Source: DASQPA01 sp963757335
Lineage (GTDB): Bacteria; Acidobacteriota; Thermoanaerobaculia; Multivoradales; UBA5704
Assembly (NCBI GenBank): GCA_963757335.1
Contig: CAVWRJ010000009.1
Span: 124,001 to 188,000, forward strand
Direction of reading: 5' to 3'
Length of the DNA: 64,000 nucleotides
Part shown: in pieces, positions 8,695 to 15,345 of the stretch
How positions within the stretch are numbered: the stretch's first letter is position 1
How the letters are laid out: the number at the start of each line of letters is the position of its first letter
Notes under the pieces: generated by a model
Database searches by the model: none
Told to the model about the DNA's origin: nothing
Seen by the model: only the letters and a program-made list of their open reading frames with translations
Made by a program: the position numbers and the translations under genes

Positions 8695-8895
8695 TCAGGC
8701 CTTCGCCAGAGCCGGGGAGTCGGCCAGCCCAGGGTTGCTGTCGGTCCAGTAGGCCCAACCTCCGGCGCCGTCGGTCACCGCCGCGCGAATCAGGTCTTTG
8801 AGGCTGCCGAGCCGGCTCAAGCGGGTGAGGGCGACGAACAGGGAGCTGTTCTCTTTGCCAGCCTCTAGCGACGTACGGAAATCTTGAATGGACAT
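8695..8895 (-). CDS. WxxW peptide A, candidate ComX-like signal precursor
   Basis: A 66-residue peptide beginning MSIQDFRTSLEAGKENSSLF. Amphipathic helical N-terminal two thirds (VALTRLSRLGSLKDLIRAAV) are followed by Gly-rich DGAGGWAYWTDSNPGLAD with W47 and W50. The ATG at 8895 is chosen over in-frame upstream starts because GGGAGGT (8902-8908 complement) precedes it at 6 bases, and because peptide B (10262-10450) starts the same way (MSIxDF) and carries a matching WxxW. ComX precursors in Bacillus are about 55-75 residues with a C-terminal Trp prenylated by ComQ. The isoprenoid synthase-like gene lies between the two peptides and the ComP-like kinase follows this one. Prenylation and signalling are inferences; the peptide family itself is new to me. 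Confidence 0.7.
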   Translation of the reverse strand: MSIQDFRTSLEAGKENSSLFVALTRLSRLGSLKDLIRAAVTDGAGGWAYWTDSNPGLADSPALAKA

Positions 8896-8912
8896 TTCAC
8901 TACCTCCCGCGG

Positions 8913-8931
8913 AGGGGTCTTTTAAACCCCT
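8913..8931 (-). promoter_or_regulatory. Leader hairpin just upstream of peptide A ribosome site
   Basis: Arms AGGGGT (8913-8918) and ACCCCT (8926-8931) pair perfectly around an AT-rich 7-nt loop. The hairpin ends a few bases before the Shine-Dalgarno sequence, so it could affect access or mRNA ends. The 257 bases between it and the synthase stop are very GC-rich and show no gene. Confidence 0.3.
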
Positions 8932-9188
8932 TCTCGAATTTTGACGGTTTACATCCTTGCGAGTCGGACACACAGGAGGGCGAGGAGGGGGGCGGGCCGC
9001 GAGCCCGGCTCGGCCGGGCGGGAGCCTGGGGGCGGGCAGCGAGAGAGCGGCGGCGAGGAGAGACCGGGCCTTCTCTCAGGAGGGCGGGAAGCGAGAGAGT
9101 GGAGGCCGGGCGCCAGGGTGGTTTCCAGGCGACTTCCGGCCGCGCCTTCTGCGCGATCGCGGAGATGGAGAACGGGGTCACATCATCC

Positions 9189-10142
9189 TCAACCGAACGA
9201 GAGCGCCGCCGGTTCCTCGACCCCGACGGAGGCGAGCAGGCGGTGGAGGGGAGCGAGGTGCAGTTGGAGGAGACGGGCGATGGGCTCGGGGTTGGCGAGG
9301 GGCAGGCGCGCCAGGAGGTCGTTCGCCTCCTTGGAGAACTCGAACATCTTGAAGGCGCAGAAGCTGACCGCGCCGCTCGCGATGAGGATCTTCTGCGCCG
9401 CGGCGAGCGCTTCCGGGTCCTGGACCCGGCGCGAAAGCTCCAAGAAGTCCTCCCGCTCCGGATGCCCGGCGGTCATGGCGAAGAGGATCGTCAGGTTGTT
9501 CGAACGGCGCTGCCAGTCGGCCCCGGCGGGTACCTGGACGGCGTCGGTCAGGTCGTCGCTCACCTGGACCAACCGGCCGAGGATACCCCCCAGGCGCTCC
9601 AGGTCGTCCGCGATCTCGGGCTGGGCGTTGCCGAGGAGGGCCCCGAGGCGGAAGGCGGCGCCGAAGAGCGGCGGGGTCTTCGCCTCGACCACCCGCCAGT
9701 ACTCCTCCTCGCCGGTCACCTCGTGCGCGTCCAGCCCCTGACCGAAGGCGGTCCCCAGGGCCATCCGGGCGAGGCTCGCCTGGAGGGCTGCCCGGGTCGC
9801 CGCCGGGAGCGCCGGATCGTCGAGCAGCCGGTGTCCCGCGGCCTGGAAGGCGAGGGCCAGGTTGGCCGCCTTGCCCTCGCCCAACCGGCGGTAGTCGCCA
9901 CTCGTATCGAGGTCGAGCATATCGTCGACCAGATGGATGCTGATCAGCGAACAGAAAATGGCGGCGGCGGCGGGCAGCGCCTTCGTGGCGTCCCCTCCCA
10001 CTGCCTTACAGACAATCTCCGGATAGTCCCAGACCGAGAGCGACTCACGGTGGACCACCCGCTCCATGAGGTCGAGCATCTCCGGCCAGGAGGCGACCTC
10101 GCGAAGCGAGCGGATCCGCGCTTTCATCTCTTTGAAGTTCAT
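9189..10142 (-). CDS. Class I isoprenoid synthase-like protein, candidate ComQ-type peptide prenyltransferase
   Basis: A 317-residue all-helical protein of the polyprenyl synthase fold. The first Asp-rich motif is D73-D-M-L-D77 (SIHLVDDMLDLD), the second D196-D-L-T-D200 (LVQVSDDLTDAV); both bind Mg-diphosphate in this superfamily. It lacks the RRGxPTxH segment after the first motif that is usual in FPP/GGPP synthases. The middle segment EEEYWRVVEAKTPPLFGAAF and the later RSNNLTILFA recall ComQ, which attaches a prenyl group to a Trp of ComX. The ATG at 10142 is chosen over the longer open frame because a GAGAGG lies upstream and preceding residues are low complexity. It sits between two paralogous Trp-containing peptides on the same strand, with a ComP-like kinase downstream. 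A plain prenyl diphosphate synthase is the alternative. Confidence 0.82.
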   Translation of the reverse strand: MNFKEMKARIRSLREVASWPEMLDLMERVVHRESLSVWDYPEIVCKAVGGDATKALPAAAAIFCSLISIHLVDDMLDLDTSGDYRRLGEGKAANLALAFQAAGHRLLDDPALPAATRAALQASLARMALGTAFGQGLDAHEVTGEEEYWRVVEAKTPPLFGAAFRLGALLGNAQPEIADDLERLGGILGRLVQVSDDLTDAVQVPAGADWQRRSNNLTILFAMTAGHPEREDFLELSRRVQDPEALAAAQKILIASGAVSFCAFKMFEFSKEANDLLARLPLANPEPIARLLQLHLAPLHRLLASVGVEEPAALSFG

Positions 10143-10184
10143 CGCGCATCCCTCTCGGTTTGATACTTTCCATTTTCCTGTAAC

Positions 10185-10208
10185 CCCCCGGGGCGCTCGC
10201 CCCGGGGG
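10185..10208 (-). promoter_or_regulatory. Strong GC hairpin between peptide B and synthase genes
   Basis: CCCCCGGGGC (10185-10194) and GCCCCGGGGG (10199-10208) form a perfect 10-bp stem with a 4-nt loop. No T run follows on the minus strand, so it is not a classic terminator. Placed just after a small-peptide gene and before its putative enzyme, it could be a leaky terminator or 3' stabiliser that raises peptide over enzyme output; that is inference. Confidence 0.4.
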
Positions 10209-10261
10209 CACCAGCCTCACGACGATCGGCGCGCGGTACGACCCGCGGGCCGGGACGTCGA

Positions 10262-10450
10262 TCAGGCGACGACCAAGGCCTCACCGTCGGCGGCGGTCTG
10301 GTTCCAGACACCCCAGTCGGTCATCGGGCCACCGGAACCCCCCCCCACCTCGGTCGGCTCTTCGATCGCCAGCAACCTGCGCAGCGATCCGAGAAGAGCG
10401 TTGTCATCGTGCCCCAAAGTGAACTTCGAATAGAAATCAAGAATCGACAT
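10262..10450 (-). CDS. WxxW peptide B, candidate ComX-like signal precursor
   Basis: A 62-residue peptide beginning MSILDFYSKFTLGHDDNALL and ending in PMTDWGVWNQTAADGEALVV plus Ala. It aligns with peptide A: both open MSIxDF, both have a Leu/Arg-rich helix (LGSLRRLLAI here, VALTRLSRLG in A), then a Gly-rich stretch, then WxxW (W46, W49), then a short acidic/Ala-rich tail. The ATG at 10450 has GGAG about 9 bases upstream and aligns with the peptide A start, so longer in-frame starts are rejected. It is the first gene of the minus-strand set peptide B, synthase, peptide A, kinase. Two paralogous peptides could be two signals, or a signal and a competitor. No Cys, Ser or Thr cluster or GG cut site resembles the RiPP precursors further along. 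Confidence 0.7.
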   Translation of the reverse strand: MSILDFYSKFTLGHDDNALLGSLRRLLAIEEPTEVGGGSGGPMTDWGVWNQTAADGEALVVA

Positions 10451-10865
10451 TGGCGTAGTTCTCCACAAAACAGAAAAGACTTCCCTCTCAAAGGGTGAGC
10501 CCTTAGGTTAATGTTACAGTGCTGCACGAAAGAGAGCTATGGGAAAAGCGGGAAAGCGGACGGGCGCAGCTAAGATGTGTCTTTGACCATATGTCCCCCC
10601 AATAAAATAGACTTCAGTGTATTCAATGACGAATCGAGCAAACCAGTTTCGATCGTCTGGTCCACTAGTGCACAGCTGATCGAAGGGCGGGACACAAATT
10701 GGAAATTCGCTTTTCATTCGTCCGCGGGCACACCGGACGGGCTTCGCCCAGCGAGGCGGGGCGTCGACGCGCCGGTCCCGCGGGGCTTCGGCAGGGGCAT
10801 CGACTATACTGGGAGCTGCCCGTCCAGGCGCCCGGCAGGCCGGGCTCAGCCCAAAAGGAGCCGTG
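10451..10865. other. Divergent intergenic region with a low-GC patch
   Basis: 415 bases between peptide B (minus) and the mutase (plus). Bases about 10570-10720 are clearly less GC-rich than the surroundings. A minus-strand frame from about 10720 to 10514 is open but has no start with a ribosome site and I do not recognise it. The region must hold the promoter of the four-gene peptide/kinase set; I cannot pick a convincing -35/-10 pair for it. Confidence 0.5.
10805..10810 (+). promoter_or_regulatory. Candidate -10 box of methylmalonyl-CoA mutase gene
   Basis: TATACT lies 55 bases before the ATG at 10866. No good -35 is visible 16-18 bp upstream. The same TATACT hexamer recurs before rpsA and before the REC-EAL gene. 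Confidence 0.35.
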
Positions 10866-12638
10866 ATGGCCGTCAAGGATGTCAGAGAAGAAGCCCCCGC
10901 CCACGCCGCGCAGGCCGATGTCGCAGCTACCGCAGAGGAGGCGCCGCGGGAGAGCTCCATCTTTAAGGAGGATGCCCTGGAGACCATGGCCGAGGCCCGG
11001 CAGCGCTGGGAGGCGGTAGCCGCCCGCTCTGCGGCCCAGGTCCCGTTCTGGAAGGCGGACTGGACGACGGTCTCGGGGATGGCGGTGCCGCACCTGGTCA
11101 CCCCGGAGGAGGTCGCCGGCATCGATCCGCGGAGCGCCATCGGGGTGCCCGGCGAGTATCCCTACACCCGCGGCATCCATCCCACCGGCTATCGCGGCAA
11201 GCTGTGGACCATGCGCCAGTTCGCCGGCTTCGGTACCGCCGCCGACACCAACCAGCGCTTCAAGTACCTCCTCTCCCAGGGGCAGACCGGCCTCTCCGTC
11301 GCCTTCCACCTGCCGACCCTCTACGGCTACGACTCGGACCACCCGATGGCCAAGGGCGAGGTGGGGAAATGCGGTGTCGCCGTCGACAGCCTGGCCGACA
11401 TGGAGACCCTCTTTAACGGCATCCCGCTGGGCGAGGTGACGACCTCGATGACCATCAACTCGACGGCGCCCATCCTCTTCGCCATGTATCTGGCGGTGGC
11501 GGAAAAGCAGGGGGTCGACGTCAAAAGCCAAGTCTCGGGCACCCTCCAGAACGACATCCTGAAGGAGTACATCGCCCAGAAGGAGTACATCTTCCCGCCG
11601 CGGCCGTCGATGCGCCTGATCACCGACCAGTTCGCCTTCGCCGCCCGGGAGGTGCCGCGCTGGAACACCATCTCGATCTCCGGCTACCACATCCGGGAGG
11701 CCGGCTCGACCGCCCTCCAGGAGCTCGCCTTCACCTTGCGGGACGGCATGGAGTACGTCCAGTACGGGGTCGACGCCGGTCTCCCGATCGACGAGTTCGC
11801 CCCGCGGCTCTCCTTCTTCTTCAACAGCCACAACGACTTCTTCGAGGAGATCGCCAAGTTCCGCGCCGCGCGGCAGATCTGGGCGACGGTGATGCGGGAG
11901 CGCTACGGCGCCAAGAACCCCCGCTCCTGGATGTGCCGCTTCCACACCCAGACCGCGGGCTGCTCGCTCACCGCCCAGCAGCCGGTCAACAACGTCGTGC
12001 GGACGACGGTCCAGGCCCTGGCGGCGGTCCTGGGCGGCACCCAGTCGCTCCACACCAACTCGCTCGACGAGACGCTCGCCCTCCCCACCGAGGCCAACGC
12101 CCGGACCGCTCTGCGCACCCAGCAGATCCTCGCCCACGAGTCGGGGGTGATCAACACCATCGATCCCCTGGGCGGCAGCTGGTTCGTCGAGGAGATGACC
12201 CGGCGGATGGTCGACGGCTCCTTCGACTACTTCCGCCGGATCGACGACTTCGGCGGCATGGTCGAGGCCATCGAGGCCGGCTTCCCGCAGCGCGAGATCA
12301 TGGATGCCGCCTTCCTCTACCAGCGCTCGTTCGAGGAGAAGGAGAAGCTGATCGTCGGCGTCAACGCCTTCCAGCTCGAAAACGAGCCGCCGATCGAGAT
12401 CCTCTACATCGCCGACGATCTGGCCGAGCGCCAGGTGGCGGCCCTCGACGAGGTCCGGGCCCGGCGCGACGCGGGGGCGGTCTCCCGTACCCTGGACGCC
12501 TTGAAGCGCGGCGCCGCCGGCAGCGAGAACACCATGCCCCTCATCCTCGACTGCGTGAAGGCCTACTGCACGGTGGGCGAGGTGAGCGACGCTCTGCGCC
12601 AGGTCTTCGGGACCTACGAGGAGCCGGCGGTCTTCTAG
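10866..12638 (+). CDS. Methylmalonyl-CoA mutase, large (catalytic) chain without B12 domain
   Basis: Catalyses, with a B12-binding partner, interconversion of methylmalonyl-CoA and succinyl-CoA in propionate metabolism. The 590 residues carry the family signatures YPYTRGIHPTGYRGKLWTMR, RFKYLLSQGQTGLSVAFHLP, NTISISGYHIREAGSTALQE, and SWMCRFHTQTAGCSLTAQQP with GGTQSLHTNSLDE. It ends at GTYEEPAVF without the C-terminal cobalamin-binding DxHxxG domain, so it is the split form (MCM large chain) that needs a small B12 subunit; none is in this window. The first 40 residues are an Ala/Glu-rich extension. The ATG at 10866 follows AAAGGAG at 5 bases and is preferred to the GTG one codon earlier. A related mutase such as isobutyryl-CoA or ethylmalonyl-CoA mutase cannot be excluded by eye. 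Confidence 0.92.
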   Translation: MAVKDVREEAPAHAAQADVAATAEEAPRESSIFKEDALETMAEARQRWEAVAARSAAQVPFWKADWTTVSGMAVPHLVTPEEVAGIDPRSAIGVPGEYPYTRGIHPTGYRGKLWTMRQFAGFGTAADTNQRFKYLLSQGQTGLSVAFHLPTLYGYDSDHPMAKGEVGKCGVAVDSLADMETLFNGIPLGEVTTSMTINSTAPILFAMYLAVAEKQGVDVKSQVSGTLQNDILKEYIAQKEYIFPPRPSMRLITDQFAFAAREVPRWNTISISGYHIREAGSTALQELAFTLRDGMEYVQYGVDAGLPIDEFAPRLSFFFNSHNDFFEEIAKFRAARQIWATVMRERYGAKNPRSWMCRFHTQTAGCSLTAQQPVNNVVRTTVQALAAVLGGTQSLHTNSLDETLALPTEANARTALRTQQILAHESGVINTIDPLGGSWFVEEMTRRMVDGSFDYFRRIDDFGGMVEAIEAGFPQREIMDAAFLYQRSFEEKEKLIVGVNAFQLENEPPIEILYIADDLAERQVAALDEVRARRDAGAVSRTLDALKRGAAGSENTMPLILDCVKAYCTVGEVSDALRQVFGTYEEPAVF

Positions 12639-12725
12639 GGCGCGTAGGGCGCGTAGGGCGCGCGCGATTTTAGAGATCGCGCCGATTCCGACCACGAGCA
12701 GGGCCTGGAGCGCTCCCGATCGCGC

Positions 12726-12731
12726 TATACT
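12726..12731 (+). promoter_or_regulatory. -10 box very close to a GTG start (possible leaderless mRNA)
   Basis: TATACT ends 6 bases before the GTG at 12738. A start 7 bases downstream of a -10 coincides with the initiation codon, which predicts a leaderless message. No Shine-Dalgarno sequence precedes the GTG. The -35 is not evident. Confidence 0.4.
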
Positions 12732-12737
12732 CTGCCG

Positions 12738-13961
12738 GTGTCCCGAGTCCTGATCCTCGACGACGAGTCGATGGTGCTCGACATGCTGGTGGTGCGCTTG
12801 AGCGCCCCCGGCATTCACCTGACTACCTGCCGCGAGATCGAAGCGGCAGAGGCGCTGCTGTCCTGTCTGCGCTTCGACGTCGTGATCACCGATCTGTCGG
12901 TCTCCGAGCTCGGGGGTCTGGAGGGGATCCGCCTCATCCGCTTCGTGACCACCCACTTCCCGGATACGGCGGTCTACGTCCTCTCCGGCTACGTCACCGA
13001 CGCGGCGCGCGAGCTCTGCAAGATGCTCGGCGTCACCGCCGTCCTCGAAAAGCCGGGCGGCCTCTCGGAGCTCCGCCAGCTCCTCCTCGCCCGCCAGATC
13101 GCCTCGGCGGTCGTGGGGGGACCCGCGGTCGAGCCTGGCGAGGTCCAGCAGGTCGAGCTGCTCGAGGACTTCCTGGCCGCCAACACCATTCGCTCGGTCC
13201 TCCAGCCCGTCGTCAACCTGCGGCGGGGCGGAGCGCCGTTCGAGGTCTTCGGCGTCGAGGGCCTCGCCCGCGGTCCCACCAACTCGGTGCTGGGCAACCC
13301 GGTCATCTTCCTCGGCTATGCGGCCCACAAGGAGATGCTGTTCAAGGCCGACATGATCTGCATCCAGGCGGCCCTGACCGAGGTGCGCCAGCTGCGCACG
13401 GTAGTCAACACGTTCTTGAACGTGCAGCCGCGCTCGATGACCAATCCCGACTTCACCGACCACCTGGTGGCGGTCGTCCGCGCCTCGGGGCTCTCCGAGG
13501 AGAACGTCATCCTGGAGCTCACCGAGCAGCAGACGATCGTCAACCCGCGCGCCTTCGCCACCACCCTCCAGCGGCTGCGCGAACGCGGCTTCCGCATCGC
13601 CCTGGATGACTACGGGGAGGGAAGCTCCAACCTCAATCTCTTCCAGGACCTGCGGCCGGACTACCTGAAGATCTCCGGCACCTTCTGCCGCAACCTGGCG
13701 CGCGACCCCTTCAAGCAGATCCTCGTCCAGAGCACGGCCGAGATGGCGGCCCGCACCGGCACGGCGACGATCATGGAGGCGGTCGAGACCGAGGAGGAGG
13801 CGGAGATCCTCTGCATCCTGGGGATCGACTACGGGCAGGGGTACTACTTCCTGGAGCCGATGCCCGGCCGCGAGCTCGCCCACTCCTCCCGCGTCGGCAT
13901 CCCGCACCCCACCCGGCCCGACCTGCTGACGCCGCTCGGACAGTCCTCCGTCGCCCCCTGA
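12738..13961 (+). CDS. Response regulator with EAL (c-di-GMP phosphodiesterase) domain
   Basis: A 407-residue REC-EAL protein starting with GTG. Receiver about 1-120: acidic pair in RVLILDDESM, phospho-acceptor Asp in VVITDLSVSE, Ser in VYVLSGYV and Lys in AVLEKPGG. EAL domain about 145-395: the signature reads GVEGLARG (E-G-L in place of E-A-L), FLNVQPRSM keeps the metal Asn, VILELTE the Glu, ALDDYGEGSS the DD pair, DYLKISG the Lys, EAVETEEEAE the Glu pair, and DYGQGYYF the final QGY. All main catalytic residues are therefore present, so it probably hydrolyses c-di-GMP when phosphorylated. It is plus strand, and no kinase is directly adjacent; the hybrid kinase at 5274-8522 is the nearest two-component protein. 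Confidence 0.9.
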   Translation: MSRVLILDDESMVLDMLVVRLSAPGIHLTTCREIEAAEALLSCLRFDVVITDLSVSELGGLEGIRLIRFVTTHFPDTAVYVLSGYVTDAARELCKMLGVTAVLEKPGGLSELRQLLLARQIASAVVGGPAVEPGEVQQVELLEDFLAANTIRSVLQPVVNLRRGGAPFEVFGVEGLARGPTNSVLGNPVIFLGYAAHKEMLFKADMICIQAALTEVRQLRTVVNTFLNVQPRSMTNPDFTDHLVAVVRASGLSEENVILELTEQQTIVNPRAFATTLQRLRERGFRIALDDYGEGSSNLNLFQDLRPDYLKISGTFCRNLARDPFKQILVQSTAEMAARTGTATIMEAVETEEEAEILCILGIDYGQGYYFLEPMPGRELAHSSRVGIPHPTRPDLLTPLGQSSVAP

Positions 13962-14119
13962 AGTCTCGTCCTAGTTTGGGTGTACACTACCGCGCCGGCG
14001 AATAAAGTCAGACCCATTCCGGTTTCAACCCTCGATAGGCAGTGGGAGGTCCACTGCCATACGCAGATCTTCATTCCGGCGGGGATGATTCCTCTCCGCC
14101 CCCCCGCAAGGAATCCGCC

Positions 14120-15329
14120 ATGAAACGACAAAGCGCAGCATCTCGCCCGCAGCTCCTGCCGCTCTCCCTCTCCTGTCTCGTCCTCCTCGTCGCCGGCGCC
14201 GGCTGCTCGCGCGCCAGCGAGAGCGCGACTGCCAAGGCTCCGGGAGCCCAGGGGGACAAACCCGCCGCCACCGCGACCGCTCCCGCCAAGCCTGCGACGT
14301 CGGGGACGTCGGCGACGTCGGCGCCAGGCGGCCCCGGCGGCCGCCGGCCAGCGCACCGGGACGCGCCAGGGCGCTCCGGGCACCGCTCCCGGCTCCCCGG
14401 CCCCCGCCGCGGAGAAGCCGATCGACCCGGCCAAGCTCCCCACGGTGGTCGCCCGCGTCAACGGCCAGGAGATCAAGAAGGACGACCTGCTCAAGGAGGT
14501 CAAGGGGGTCCAGGCCCGCATGGCCCAGCAGGGAGCCCCGGCCGAGGCCGCCGCGCCGGCCGGCCTCTACCACCAGGTGCTCGACGGCATGATCGCCCGC
14601 ACCCTGTTGGAGAGCGATGCCAAGGCTGCGGGCATCGGCGTCACCGACGACGAGGTCAAAAAGCAGCTCGAACAGACCAGGAGCCAGTTCCCCTCCCCCG
14701 AGGCGTACAAGAAGGCGCTCGCCGACGAGGGGATGACCGAGACCCAGCTCCAGGACAACTTCAAGCGCCAGATGGCGATCCAGAAGTACATCCAGGCAAA
14801 GGTCGTCGACGCCTCCAAGGTGACCGACGCCGACACCAAGACCTTCTACGATCAGAACAAGGACAAGATGAAGCAGCCCGAGCGGCTGCACCTGCGCCAC
14901 ATCCTGGTCAAGGTCGAGAAGAATGCCCCCGCGGCCGACAAGCAGAAGGCTCAGGTCAAGGCGACCGGGCTCCTCGCCCGGGTCAAGAAGGGCGAGGATT
15001 TCGCCAAAGTCGCGACCGAGAGCTCGGACGACCCCGGCTCCAAGGCCCAGGGCGGCGACCTCTCCTGGATCTCCAAGGGCGATACCGTCGAGCCGTTCGA
15101 GAAGGCCGCCTTCGCCTTGAAGACCAAGAACGAGATCTCCCCGGTCGTCGAGAGCCCCTTCGGCTTTCACATCATCCAGCTCCTCGAGCACCAGGACGAG
15201 GGCACCATCCCTTATGACCAGGTCAAGGACCGGATCGGCGAAATGCTGAAGCAGCGCCAGGCCCAGCAGGGGATCCAGGACCGGATCCAGGCGCTCAAGG
15301 CCAAGGCCAAGGTCGAGACCTTCATCTGA
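14120..15329 (+). CDS. PpiC-type peptidyl-prolyl isomerase lipoprotein (apparent +1 frameshift)
   Basis: Periplasmic or outer-membrane foldase of the PrsA/SurA type. The first part (frame of ATG 14120, after AAGGAA) encodes a lipoprotein signal, LSLSCLVLLVAGAGC, then an Ala/Thr/Gly-rich linker. The remainder lies in the +1 frame, from about 14350 to 15329: a SurA_N-like helix region (TVVARVNGQEIKKDDLLKEV, YHQVLDGMIARTLLESDA), then a parvulin domain (LHLRHILVKVEK, GEDFAKVATESSDDPGSKAQ, GGDLSWISKGDTVEPFEKAA, SPVVESPFGFHIIQLLE). Joining the frames needs removal of one base in the GC-rich stretch near 14325-14350. The second frame alone has only a GTG at 14445 and would lack an export signal. A sequencing insertion is likelier than a real break. 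Confidence 0.85.
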
Positions 15330-15345
15330 CCTCAGACGAACGTAG

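Noticed and set aside
9189..10142. Ordinary GGPP or FPP synthase for carotenoids or quinones.
   Set aside because: Not excluded, but it lacks the usual RRGxPTxH segment and is embedded between two Trp peptides and a ComP-like kinase, so I favour a ComQ-type role.
10514..10720. Open minus-strand frame in the low-GC patch.
   Set aside because: No start codon with a ribosome site and no recognisable protein; I describe it only as part of the intergenic region.
12639..12665. Short tandem repeat of GCGCGTAGG (three units) after the mutase gene.
   Set aside because: Too short to support as a functional repeat; it may be part of a terminator region or chance in GC-rich DNA.
10665..13907. Minus-strand open frame of about 1080 codons.
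   Set aside because: Antisense shadow of the mutase and REC-EAL genes, both of which have clear family motifs.
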